Virus record (IMG/VR): IMGVR_UViG_3300020197_000044
Location: 1 to 44,880 of that record
Strand: one strand, 5' to 3'
From: a virus
Length of the DNA stretch: 44,880 bases
In this document: one piece after another, positions 6,693 through 14,132 of the stretch
How the letters are laid out: each line of letters starts with the position of its first letter
Numbering within the stretch: the first letter of the stretch is position 1
Notes under the pieces: generated by a model
What the model was told of the DNA's origin: nothing
Database searches by the model: none
Seen by the model: the letters and a program-made list of their open reading frames with translations, nothing else
Made by a program: the position numbers and the translations under genes

Positions 6693-9146
6693 ATGAAATA
6701 TCGTAAAATAGATGTAGTGAGGCAAGATTTAACTTCATCACAAAATCTTGTTGTTATAGCTAGGAGAGAAGACGGACAAAAGTTTGAAATTAAAGTAGAA
6801 AATCTTCCAAGTTATTTTTTCCTTCCTATTAAACCTGAATATCCACCTAATCTATTAGCCAAAGTAAAGAGCATAGAAGGAGGATATAAATCTATTTATG
6901 GAAAAGAGTTATGGAAAATTACTACTTGGAAATCTCAAGATACTAATCTTTTAAGAAAAGGATATGATCATCACGAAGCTGATATCCTTTGGACTGAAAG
7001 AGCTTGTATTGATCTTAAACTAACAGACGGTTTTAGATATGAGAATAATCAAATAATTCCTGATAACGATGTTGATCATATAAAGTTAAGAACCTGGGTT
7101 TTGGATATAGAGGTTATTACTCCTCCTAGTGTTTTCGCTAGTTATGAAAATCCTAAATATCAAACAGCTTGTATAGTTTTTTATGATTCTTATGATAAAA
7201 GGATATTTACTTTATCAACTAAATATGTCGATGAAAAAACAATGTTTGAAGAACTGTTCCAATTATTAGAAGAAAAGAAACCTGATATTATTACTGGATG
7301 GAATATTTCTTTTGATATTTCTTGGTTATTGAAAAGAGCAGAAGCTTTAAAGTTAGATCCTAGAAGATTTTCACCTATTAAACATTATATAGCTCCAAGG
7401 GAATACCAGAGAATGCATGGGTTTAAAATTGTCATAGCAGAAATTCCTGGAATAATTGTATTTGATGGATTGGAAGCTTATAAAATAAAGAAAAATCCTT
7501 CAGGACAATTAAGCAGTTATAATTTACATAGTGTAGCAGAAAAAGAATTAGATAATTTACAATGGGAAGATTTAGGATCCAGGATAGAAGAATCTTGGAA
7601 AAAGAACCCACAAGATGTAATTGACTATTGTAAACAAGATGTTGATGTAGAACGACAAATTATATTTAAAGAAAATCTTATTGACCAATCCTTGACTCTT
7701 TGTAGATTGAGTGGTTGTACTTTGCCACAGACTACCAAAAAAGAACAGATTATTGATCACGCTATTTTGCTTAGAAGAGGAAATAGGATTTTACCTTCTA
7801 AGAAAAGGTCTATATTAAAAGATCAAGGAATAGATTATTTACCTGAAGAAGTTAAAGTTAAAGGAGCAGTGGTTTTAAAACCTTCTCCTGGAATTCATTA
7901 TAACATAGGAGTATTTGATGCAGCTGCCCTATATCCTTCTATAATTGTTGGATTTAATATTTCACCTGAAGTAAAGGATGTTAATGGATCTATAAAGATT
8001 CATACAGAATGGGATGAAGAAAAGAAGAATAATTTAACAGGAAAGAAAGAGATTTTGCATGTTGTAAAGGATTTTGCGTTTAAAAACCCAAAAGAACAAA
8101 TAGGAATTATCCCTGAAGCTATCAAGGAATTTAGAGAGTTGAGAGAACAGGTGAGAGAGAGGAAAAGACTGGCTGAGGAGCAGTATGGCCATGATTCACC
8201 CCAATTTAAAGCTTTAGAAGAAGAGGATACTGCTGATAAATTTATTATAACTTCCTTTTATGGAGTAAATGGGTTTGCAGGATTTAGGCTCTATGATCCT
8301 GATTGTGCTAATGCAATAACTGCAGTTGGAAGACAGTTTATTGAAGGACTGGTTCCTTACCTAGGGAAGAGAGGGTTTCCAGTAGAATATGGTGATACAG
8401 ATTCTGTGTTTGTTAAATTAAATACCGTTAATGACGGCGATACTGTTAGTAAATTAATTTCAGAATTCCTAACTGAAAAATTAAGATCTATGGGAGTTAA
8501 CGAAGGAGCTATACAAGTTAAATTTGAAAAATTCTTTGAATGGTGTATTTTTAAACAAAGAGAAATTAGAAAAGGAGTTTATGAACCAGTAAAGAAGAAA
8601 TATGTGGCCCATATGACATGGACTGAAGGACTTGGTGGAAAAATGGAACCTACTGATTATATGTATATTAGAGGATTTGAAACTAGACGATCAGACAGTA
8701 GTCCTATATTAAAAGATACTATGAAACAATTTTTTAATTATATGCAAAAAAATCAATTTGATGAAGCTATTAAAGTTTTAAAAAAGGTAAAGAAAAATTG
8801 GAATAACTATTCTCCAATAGATATTGCTATCCCAAAGAAAATAACAACTTTAAACCCTAAAACAGACAATCCTTGGATTAGAGGAATTACCTATGGAAAA
8901 CAACTTGGATGGCGATATGATGATCAAAGTGCAGTGCAATTACTTTATCTTTCTTATTCTGGAGGAAAGAATATGGATGTGATATGTTTACAAAAACATC
9001 ATTCATTACCTAGCGATTTTAAAATAGATTACAATATGATGTTTGAAAAAGTTATACAAAATAAATTTGAGGATTTAATTGATGCTATGGGGAAAGATTG
9101 GAAGATTGATATTGAAGGACTGAAAACTTTAGAAGGATGGTTTTGA
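6693..9146 (+). CDS. polB: Family B DNA polymerase
   Basis: An 817-residue replicative polymerase with intact proofreading and polymerase domains. Exo I is LDIEV at 137-141, Exo II NISFDISWL at 204-212, Exo III DYCKQDVDVE at 311-320. Polymerase motif A is DAAALYPSI (409-417), motif B K516...SFYGVNGFAG (521-530), and motif C YGDTDS (566-571). All catalytic carboxylates are present. The length matches archaeal PolB and archaeal-virus PolB without inteins. It has no protein-priming TPR insertions that I can see, so it is likely an RNA-primed, processive enzyme. It is flanked by base-metabolism genes rather than by other replication genes. A 57-base spacer precedes it. Confidence 0.95.
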   Translation: MKYRKIDVVRQDLTSSQNLVVIARREDGQKFEIKVENLPSYFFLPIKPEYPPNLLAKVKSIEGGYKSIYGKELWKITTWKSQDTNLLRKGYDHHEADILWTERACIDLKLTDGFRYENNQIIPDNDVDHIKLRTWVLDIEVITPPSVFASYENPKYQTACIVFYDSYDKRIFTLSTKYVDEKTMFEELFQLLEEKKPDIITGWNISFDISWLLKRAEALKLDPRRFSPIKHYIAPREYQRMHGFKIVIAEIPGIIVFDGLEAYKIKKNPSGQLSSYNLHSVAEKELDNLQWEDLGSRIEESWKKNPQDVIDYCKQDVDVERQIIFKENLIDQSLTLCRLSGCTLPQTTKKEQIIDHAILLRRGNRILPSKKRSILKDQGIDYLPEEVKVKGAVVLKPSPGIHYNIGVFDAAALYPSIIVGFNISPEVKDVNGSIKIHTEWDEEKKNNLTGKKEILHVVKDFAFKNPKEQIGIIPEAIKEFRELREQVRERKRLAEEQYGHDSPQFKALEEEDTADKFIITSFYGVNGFAGFRLYDPDCANAITAVGRQFIEGLVPYLGKRGFPVEYGDTDSVFVKLNTVNDGDTVSKLISEFLTEKLRSMGVNEGAIQVKFEKFFEWCIFKQREIRKGVYEPVKKKYVAHMTWTEGLGGKMEPTDYMYIRGFETRRSDSSPILKDTMKQFFNYMQKNQFDEAIKVLKKVKKNWNNYSPIDIAIPKKITTLNPKTDNPWIRGITYGKQLGWRYDDQSAVQLLYLSYSGGKNMDVICLQKHHSLPSDFKIDYNMMFEKVIQNKFEDLIDAMGKDWKIDIEGLKTLEGWF

Positions 9147-9170
9147 AAATATTACTAATTGAGTGGACGC

Positions 9171-9302
9171 ATGTTTAATAAAGTAAAAGATCCTTATGAA
9201 AGATATAAGCTATGGTTAGATTTTATAAGAGATTTATCAATAATTGGAGGAGGAATAACCGGTAATATTATTATCATTACTTTGGTTTTATCTAGTAAAT
9301 GA
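9171..9302 (+). CDS. Small single-span membrane protein
   Basis: A 43-residue product with a charged N-terminal half (KDPYERYKLWLDFIRDLS), then a glycine-containing hydrophobic span (IIGGGITGNIIIITLVLSS). Its stop overlaps the ATG of the next membrane protein (ATGA at 9299-9302), so the two are probably translated together. Function unknown. Confidence 0.5.
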   Translation: MFNKVKDPYERYKLWLDFIRDLSIIGGGITGNIIIITLVLSSK

Positions 9303-9601
9303 CTTTTTATGATAGTTTTAAAAATACTATTTGCAAGGCATTCTCTAGTTTTTGGAAGTGGTATTCTTCCAAATTAGTTCATTCTGTAACGATTACTCTG
9401 ATAGTTCATCTGTTACAAATTCCACATTTTATATGGGCAGGAGATGTTTATTTAAGAATAGGAATGATTTCTTATATCAATCCTGTAATTGATTTCCTTT
9501 TATACGGCATAGATTTAATAGAACTTCCTAGTTTATTTAATGTGTTATTGCTGTGGTTATACCATGTGAAAAACAAGAAAACCTTTACCAAACCAACATA
9601 A
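9299..9601 (+). CDS. Small multi-span membrane protein
   Basis: A 100-residue product with an amphipathic, aromatic N-terminus and two to three hydrophobic stretches (VTITLIVHLLQIPHFIWAG, VIDFLLYGIDLIEL, FNVLLLWLYHV). It ends in a basic tail. It is paired with the single-span gene just upstream. It could modify the host membrane; no motif identifies it. Confidence 0.55.
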   Translation: MTFYDSFKNTICKAFSSFWKWYSSKLVHSVTITLIVHLLQIPHFIWAGDVYLRIGMISYINPVIDFLLYGIDLIELPSLFNVLLLWLYHVKNKKTFTKPT

Positions 9602-9705
9602 GGTTACCTTGTAGAATTTGCCGACATGAATCAGCTTGTGTTACACAGGGATATTGTATAGCACATTATAAAGAATTGTTAACAAATGTGATATTAAATG
9701 GTTGA
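9553..9705 (+). CDS. Small zinc-finger-like microprotein (GTG start)
   Basis: A 50-residue frame starting GTG at 9553 inside the end of the membrane-protein gene and ending inside the start of the next gene (9698). The core PCRICRHESACVTQGYCIAH has C-x2-C, then C-x6-C-x2-H, a plausible zinc site of the same style as several neighbours. It fills what would otherwise be a ~100-base gap in a densely packed arm. The start is uncertain. Confidence 0.45.
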   Translation: MVIPCEKQENLYQTNIRLPCRICRHESACVTQGYCIAHYKELLTNVILNG

Positions 9706-9964
9706 TTATCCTGAAGACGATGATGATATTATCGATAATGCGTTCGATTTGAGATCAGATATGCCTCCTGGAATATTCCAAGACACCGAGCCTGTTGATC
9801 CTAATACTATAGTAAAAGGATGTAAAGCTTGTATTTTTTCTGTTTACGAATATCCTGAAAATAAAACCAAAGGATTTTGGAATTTCTGTCCTACATGTGG
9901 TTCAATGCTAGAAAAAGGAAGGATTATAGACTTTCATCCGGAAAATGTAGATGACGGCACTTAA
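9698..9964 (+). CDS. Acidic zinc-ribbon protein
   Basis: An 88-residue product with a strongly acidic N-terminus (YPEDDDDIIDNAFD) and a zinc ribbon formed by GCKACIF and NFCPTCGSMLEKG at about 40-72. CPTCGs.l is the usual second knuckle of archaeal ribbons. It is likely a protein-interaction or nucleic-acid-associated accessory factor. The start overlaps the previous small frame by eight bases. Confidence 0.6.
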   Translation: MVDYPEDDDDIIDNAFDLRSDMPPGIFQDTEPVDPNTIVKGCKACIFSVYEYPENKTKGFWNFCPTCGSMLEKGRIIDFHPENVDDGT

Positions 9965-10121
9965 AAAATATATAAAAGAAGTTATCAATCTAATGTTTGA
10001 TGGGATTGATAATGTTCCCTGTTTAAATTGTGAAGAACCTACCTATATTAGATATGATAGGAAATATAAGGGATTAGTAGGAAGTTGTACAAAGTGTGAT
10101 ATTAGTTGGCGGGAAAGTTAG
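9951..10121 (+). CDS. Small zinc-ribbon protein
   Basis: A 56-residue product. A helical N-terminus (LKKYIKEVINLMFDG) leads into a C4 ribbon: PCLNCEEPTYIRYD and GSCTKCDISW. Both knuckles are C-x2-C and about 20 residues apart, as in TFIIS- or Rpb9-like ribbons. It overlaps the preceding gene by 14 bases and the following TTG-start nuclease gene by 16. Function unknown. Confidence 0.6.
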   Translation: MTALKKYIKEVINLMFDGIDNVPCLNCEEPTYIRYDRKYKGLVGSCTKCDISWRES

Positions 10122-10930
10122 ATAAAAAATTAATTCCTATAAGAAAGACAGCTTTCTTAATGTATAAACATTGCCCTAAACAATTTGAATTTTTCTACAA
10201 TTCAGGGGATTATTATAACTATGGAGAATCTAAAGGAGCTTCTCCTGCTTTAATAAGAGGAACAGCGTTTCATAAAGGATGTGACAAGTTCTTTAATGGG
10301 TTTGATGTTAATTATTGTAAAGATTTAAATTCAAAACAAATTGGAGAATATATGAGCCACCATATTCAAGAAACTAATGACGATGAGATTAATACCTGGT
10401 TTAGCTTCTTTTTAGAGTATGAGCAAAGAAGGTTTGAACAATTAAGAGAGGAAAATAAATTGCAATATTATTTACCAGCAGCAAAAGAACTAGAAATATC
10501 CATGCCTGATTTAATAGATAGGACAGGTCATGTTGATAGAATAGATCAAATTTCTGAGGATGAGTTAATGATTGTAGAATATAAAACAGGAAAAAGTTAC
10601 GATATGGACAAACCTGATAGGGTCACTTCAATGAATGCTGAGATTGGATTTTATGTAACCATTCTCCAGGGAATTAATAAATTTCCAAAACAAAAGATTA
10701 TTAAATGGTGTGTAATAAATCCAACATTAGAAAAAGTGTGGATAAATTCGATATCAAAGGTAACACTAACGTCTGTTGACAAGAATTATAAATCTTTAGT
10801 GGAAAAACTTGTCAACAAAGAACCCTTTGAGAAAAATATAAATGATCTTTGTATGTACTGTCCTTATTTTAACCAGTGTCTTTATAACAAAGAAGAAGGA
10901 TTAAATATTAAAGTGGAGGAATTAAAGTAA
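10106..10930 (+). CDS. Cas4/RecB-family PD-(D/E)xK nuclease with iron-sulfur cysteines
   Basis: A 274-residue protein with the RecB-type nuclease core. RGTAFHKG at 51-58 (His of motif I) is followed by GHVDRID at 141-147 (metal Asp), LMIVEYKTGK at 154-163 (E-x-K plus conserved TGK), and a QY-like region, EIGFYVTILQ. One cysteine near the N-terminus (HCPKQFEFF) and a C-terminal CMYCPYFNQC supply the four ligands of the 4Fe-4S cluster typical of Cas4 and AddB. No cas1 or cas2 is nearby, so this is a viral replication or recombination exonuclease rather than an adaptation module. The TTG start at 10106 overlaps the zinc-ribbon gene. Confidence 0.85.
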   Translation: MAGKLDKKLIPIRKTAFLMYKHCPKQFEFFYNSGDYYNYGESKGASPALIRGTAFHKGCDKFFNGFDVNYCKDLNSKQIGEYMSHHIQETNDDEINTWFSFFLEYEQRRFEQLREENKLQYYLPAAKELEISMPDLIDRTGHVDRIDQISEDELMIVEYKTGKSYDMDKPDRVTSMNAEIGFYVTILQGINKFPKQKIIKWCVINPTLEKVWINSISKVTLTSVDKNYKSLVEKLVNKEPFEKNINDLCMYCPYFNQCLYNKEEGLNIKVEELK

Positions 10931-10965
10931 TGTTTGAAATTTTAGGAAAAAGGAGTTTAAAATAA

Positions 10966-11358
10966 ATGCCTAGAATATATGTAGCAGGACCAATATTAAA
11001 TGGTCATACTCTTCCGTTAGAAGAAGGTATAAAGAATGTTAATAAAGCTTTCTTGGTTGGATATGAGTTAATGAAAAAAGGATGGTCTCCTTTTATTCCA
11101 CAAGGATCTCTTTACATGTCAATGTATTTAAAAAAAGAAACAGGGGTTTTCCCATCTTGGGAAACCTGGATGGCTTTGGATAGTGCATATATTTCAGTTT
11201 GCCAAGCATTGTTTTATATTGGCTCTTCTAAAGGAGCAAACAGGGAATTAGACTGGGCAAAAGAACATGGATTAATTATTTATTATAAGCTAGAAGATGT
11301 ACCTGAGGTAAAACCTGATACATCTTTGTTGAACTATAAAGAATCTAAAAAGGTATAA
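10966..11358 (+). CDS. Nucleoside 2-deoxyribosyltransferase-like protein (DUF4406 type)
   Basis: A 130-residue protein starting PRIYVAGPI, the 'yvagP' substrate loop of nucleoside deoxyribosyltransferase-like folds. It also has GWSPFIPQGSLYM, WETWMALDSAYISVCQALFY and GSSKGANRELDWAKEHG; the last matches the 'S.Ga..El..A...G' element with its catalytic-type Glu. Such enzymes exchange or cleave bases on deoxynucleosides. In phages with modified DNA they often occur among base-modification genes. The substrate is not known here. A 12-codon open frame at 10930-10965 directly precedes it, and GGAG lies 14 bases upstream. Confidence 0.7.
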   Translation: MPRIYVAGPILNGHTLPLEEGIKNVNKAFLVGYELMKKGWSPFIPQGSLYMSMYLKKETGVFPSWETWMALDSAYISVCQALFYIGSSKGANRELDWAKEHGLIIYYKLEDVPEVKPDTSLLNYKESKKV

Positions 11359-11361
11359 AAT

Positions 11362-11565
11362 ATGTTTGAAAAACCTAAAGAAGTTAATAACATTTTAAAG
11401 ATGTTTGCAGAGAAGATTTATCTTACTAGCAAGCAATATGACCTTAACACTGAAGAAGGAAAAGCCATTTTTATGGCTGAGACAATGTTGAATTTGGCTA
11501 GTTTTGGTTATGCCTTTTTGATTGACGTGGCATCAAAATTAAACAGTAAACAAGAAAATGAATAA
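11362..11565 (+). CDS. Small helical hypothetical protein
   Basis: A 67-residue product, predicted all helical, with no cysteines and no clear membrane segment. It lies between the deoxyribosyltransferase-like gene and the Nmad1-like gene, overlapping the latter by eight bases. It may work as a subunit of either; no family recognised. Confidence 0.5.
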   Translation: MFEKPKEVNNILKMFAEKIYLTSKQYDLNTEEGKAIFMAETMLNLASFGYAFLIDVASKLNSKQENE

Positions 11566-11911
11566 AGAAATAGAATTTAGAATAAAAAAGTTTACAGAAG
11601 AATGTGATAAACTTGTTTTCTCGATTAAAGATGTTGATTATAATCATGGAGGAATAGATGTCCAACATTATTTTCCTTTTGGATGGCATAGTGTTATGCA
11701 TGATATTACAAAGAAATATAATAGGTTAATGGCCTTGCTTTCTTCAGGAAAACCACCTGCTAATGAATCTATAGATGATAATTTTAAAGATCTTTGCAAT
11801 TATGTTAGAATTGGTTATGCGGTATTAAAATCCCAAGAAGCTTTTGATGAGGTGAAAAAAACTTTGCCAAAGAAAAAATCAATGAAAAGAAGAAAAAGAA
11901 CAGGATATTAA
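11558..11911 (+). CDS. Nmad1/DUF1599-like nucleotide-modification-associated protein
   Basis: A 117-residue protein. The block FGWHSVMHDITKKYNRLMAL, followed by GKPPANESIDDNFKDLCNYVRIG, matches the DUF1599 (nucleotide modification associated domain 1) pattern: a K-x2-R-L helix, then NESI.D...DL.NY. These proteins are distantly related to the all-alpha NTP pyrophosphatases of the MazG/dUTPase class. They are found in phages with altered DNA bases, where they may hydrolyse an unwanted nucleotide. Direct linkage to QueD (the ATG of QueD follows the stop immediately) supports a role in the 7-deazaguanine system. It has a basic C-terminal tail, KKKSMKRRKR. Confidence 0.65.
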   Translation: MNKEIEFRIKKFTEECDKLVFSIKDVDYNHGGIDVQHYFPFGWHSVMHDITKKYNRLMALLSSGKPPANESIDDNFKDLCNYVRIGYAVLKSQEAFDEVKKTLPKKKSMKRRKRTGY

Positions 11912-12397
11912 ATGATTCATAGGGTTTACAAACATCATTGTCGTTATCAACATAATGTTGAGGACAATCCTGAACTAATAGATAAAGCTTGTTTAACACC
12001 TCATAAACATGGATTTTATCCAAATAATCCTTGCGCTATAGAGTTTATTTTAGCTACTGAAAAATGGATTGATTTTAAGACTATAAAACAAGTGGCTATT
12101 GATACACTAAAGATTATAGCTGAATCTGATGATGTGCGTACTGATGGTTCACTAGCAGATGAGCAATTTGGTCCTTTACCTTTTTATGATTTTGGAACTA
12201 AAGATACTGAAACCTTGATTGAAGAATTATATAGGACTTTTATGAAGAAATTACCACTTAAATATAAACCAGCTATGCTACAAATTTGGATGGACGAGAC
12301 TAATAAATATTCAGTTTGGTATGATGGCGGATCTTTAAAGTTAATTAGTGATTCAGGATATCAGTTTCCTGGAACAGCTTTTATTAACCAACCCTAA
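11912..12397 (+). CDS. queD: QueD-like 6-carboxy-tetrahydropterin synthase
   Basis: A 161-residue T-fold protein. HH at 8-9 plus H31 and H33 (CLTPHKHGFYP at 27-37) provide the zinc histidines. Cys27 is the catalytic Cys of the C-x3-H-x-H motif. TEKWIDFKTIKQ corresponds to the 'vvDF..lk' strand, and MDETNKYSVWY near 127-137 to the 'v.Et....a.y' end with its substrate-binding Glu. QueD converts the dihydroneopterin triphosphate made by FolE into carboxytetrahydropterin, the second step to preQ0. The motif is divergent (H-K-H instead of H-G-H) and the pre-motif acidic stretch is long. Assignment is supported by QueE, FolE and QueC nearby. Confidence 0.75.
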   Translation: MIHRVYKHHCRYQHNVEDNPELIDKACLTPHKHGFYPNNPCAIEFILATEKWIDFKTIKQVAIDTLKIIAESDDVRTDGSLADEQFGPLPFYDFGTKDTETLIEELYRTFMKKLPLKYKPAMLQIWMDETNKYSVWYDGGSLKLISDSGYQFPGTAFINQP

Positions 12398-12627
12398 TGC
12401 CTCAAACAGTCTCTGCTCCTTGTAGGTACTGTTATGGTTCTGGAGGAATAAGAAAAAGAGATATGATTGGTAGGATAACTATACATCAATGCAAAATGTG
12501 TGGAGGAACTGGCACTAGACTAGTGGTTTACGGATCAGGTGAATGGAGGATTGCTAAACAAATTGTTAAAGGATTATGGCCTGGAATTAGGAAACATAAT
12601 AATGATAGGGGATGGAATAGACGATGA
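12397..12627 (+). CDS. DnaJ-type zinc-finger protein
   Basis: A 76-residue protein with two CxxCxGxG knuckles: CRYCYGSGG at 9-17 and CKMCGGTG at about 32-39. This is half of the four-knuckle DnaJ cysteine-rich domain. There is no J domain. The basic C-terminus (RIAKQIVKGLWPGIRKHNN) may bind nucleic acid. Its ATG overlaps the stop of queD (TAATG) and it overlaps the next gene by ATGA. Confidence 0.65.
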   Translation: MPQTVSAPCRYCYGSGGIRKRDMIGRITIHQCKMCGGTGTRLVVYGSGEWRIAKQIVKGLWPGIRKHNNDRGWNRR

Positions 12628-12737
12628 TGGTATTAATAATTGCCTTTGGTATTGCCTTTGCTGGTTGGGGAATTGCAATACTAGAGTGTTGGGAAGACTA
12701 TGAAATTGAAAAGATCCTTTCTAAAAGGTCGAAATGA
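12624..12737 (+). CDS. Small single-span membrane protein
   Basis: A 37-residue product: MMVLIIAFGIAFAGWGIAIL forms one membrane span, followed by an acidic then basic cytoplasmic tail ending SKRSK. The start overlaps the previous stop (ATGA), and the end overlaps a 17-codon frame at 12734-12787 that I do not annotate as a gene. Confidence 0.5.
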   Translation: MMVLIIAFGIAFAGWGIAILECWEDYEIEKILSKRSK

Positions 12738-12844
12738 CTGATATATCTAACTGGCCTTCTACAATACATCGAATGGATAAAAAATAGAATTTAAGGATAC
12801 TCCCTAGTTTTAAAGTAAAGTAAAAATAATTATTATTTACAGTT

Positions 12845-13234
12845 ATGTATAATGAAATTATAAAAAATCTCTATGTAGGAGATATTGAAGATGTTCTTCG
12901 ATTTGAAAAAGATCATCCTGAAGGTAGGATCTTTTGTGTTTTGGAAATTAGACCAGAAGAAGAACCTATAGATGCTCACCATATTCCTCTTTGCAAGGAA
13001 ATTAGTGGACAACTAAGGGTTAATTATGTTAATAAACGAGTTTTGTTAAAACTAATACATGAACACTTGATTAGAGGAAGAAAGGTGTTAGTACATTGTG
13101 GAGCTGGAATAGAAAGATCTCCTTTAGCGGTGGCTTGTTATTTAAAAGACTATCATGATTTATCATTAGACGAGGCTTATAAAATTGTTAAAGACCATAA
13201 ACCACAAGCACAGGATAGAAGAGATTGGTTATAA
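12845..13234 (+). CDS. Dual-specificity-type protein phosphatase
   Basis: A 129-residue minimal cysteine phosphatase. The P-loop is VHCGAGIERSPLAVACYL (HC at 84-85, R91), i.e. HC-x5-R-S, followed by DLSLDEAYKIVKDHKP, the usual helix after the active site. The N-terminal NLYVGDIEDV matches the 'lylG....a' start of dual-specificity phosphatases. A general-acid Asp is not clear. It could dephosphorylate host or viral proteins, or RNA 5' ends as some small members do. It sits between queD and queE after a 57-base spacer with AT-rich DNA that may hold a promoter. Confidence 0.8.
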   Translation: MYNEIIKNLYVGDIEDVLRFEKDHPEGRIFCVLEIRPEEEPIDAHHIPLCKEISGQLRVNYVNKRVLLKLIHEHLIRGRKVLVHCGAGIERSPLAVACYLKDYHDLSLDEAYKIVKDHKPQAQDRRDWL

Positions 13235-13314
13235 CAACAGGAAGTTGTAGAGGATGTGGATTATGGAAAACTACTATCAATCCAGACGATGGATATTGTG
13301 GAGATTGTAATTAA
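13225..13314 (+). CDS. 29-residue zinc-ribbon microprotein
   Basis: A TTG-start frame overlapping the end of the phosphatase gene and ending exactly on the ATG of queE (TAATG at 13312-13316). The product has GSCRGCGLW and GYCGDCN, two C-x2-C knuckles 13 residues apart, enough for one zinc. It is too short for any enzymatic role. Conservation of such knuckles across several microproteins here argues that it is translated. Confidence 0.45.
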   Translation: MVITTGSCRGCGLWKTTINPDDGYCGDCN

Positions 13315-14132
13315 TGACTAGAAAAACCTATGAAGATAATATAGTTTATCTATTTGAAGTTCCTTATCAAACTATTAATGGAGAAGGAGAACATATAGGA
13401 AAACCTTGTATTTTCATTCGATTCCAAGGATGCACCGTTGGTTGTAAATGGTGTGATGCTATGGGAACATGGCCTGAGAAAAGAGGAGATTTAAAACTTG
13501 GCATTGCAATGACTAATAAAGAAGTTTGTGATTACATAGACCAACATTTTCCTGCAACTGTTAGGGTATGGATTACTGGAGGAGAACCAACAGAACACGG
13601 TTATGAAGCTTATTCTTTGGTAAAATATATAAAGAAAAATTCAATTACTAGGAGAATATTTCACTTGATTACTGCAGGAAAGAAATATGATGAAAAAATG
13701 CTTTATGAGTTTGATAAGATTACTATTGATATTAAACCTCCAAGCAGTGGAGCCACTACACCAGAGGAATTCATTTCTTGGAGTATGGAAAATCCTGTTT
13801 TAAAAGGAAAAGTTGATTTTAAAATGGTAGTAGCCCCAACAGCTGAGGATATTACTTTTGCTAGGAATAATATACATAGGTTACAACAATTTGGACGAGA
13901 TATTACTGTGCAACCCTTGTATTGGTCGGAAGCAGAGGCCAGAACAAATAAAGATTTATATAGTAAGGAAAATAAATTAAAGATGTTTGAAGAAAGATTT
14001 GCTACACCTAAAGGATGGGATTCTTATGCACAATTTGCTGAAGAGTTCTTAGGAACTGTTAAATATCCTAATGTTAGAGTTCTTCCACAATTACATAAGA
14101 TTTATTGGCCAGGAAAGTTGAGTGGAATTTGA
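13314..14132 (+). CDS. queE: QueE, 7-carboxy-7-deazaguanine synthase (radical SAM)
   Basis: A 272-residue radical-SAM enzyme. The N-terminal EVPYQTINGEGEHIGKPCIFIRFQGC is the QueE-type substrate and entry region (quoted parts at 15-40). The cluster motif is C40-TVG-C44-KW-C47, a C-x3-C-x2-C. WITGGEPTEHG near 86-96 is the SAM-binding GGE motif, and a conserved KVDFKMVV strand follows. It converts carboxytetrahydropterin to 7-carboxy-7-deazaguanine, the third step to preQ0. It is slightly longer than many bacterial QueE. The gene is translationally coupled to a zinc microprotein upstream and to folE downstream. Confidence 0.9.
   Translation: MTRKTYEDNIVYLFEVPYQTINGEGEHIGKPCIFIRFQGCTVGCKWCDAMGTWPEKRGDLKLGIAMTNKEVCDYIDQHFPATVRVWITGGEPTEHGYEAYSLVKYIKKNSITRRIFHLITAGKKYDEKMLYEFDKITIDIKPPSSGATTPEEFISWSMENPVLKGKVDFKMVVAPTAEDITFARNNIHRLQQFGRDITVQPLYWSEAEARTNKDLYSKENKLKMFEERFATPKGWDSYAQFAEEFLGTVKYPNVRVLPQLHKIYWPGKLSGI

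Noticed and set aside
10106-10930. Cas4-like gene as part of a CRISPR-Cas system
   Set aside because: No repeat-spacer array, cas1 or cas2 is visible anywhere; stand-alone Cas4-like nucleases are common in archaeal viruses.
12734-12787. 17-codon frame overlapping the end of the small membrane-protein gene by ATGA
   Set aside because: Overlap pattern is like real genes here, but the product is too short and featureless to call.
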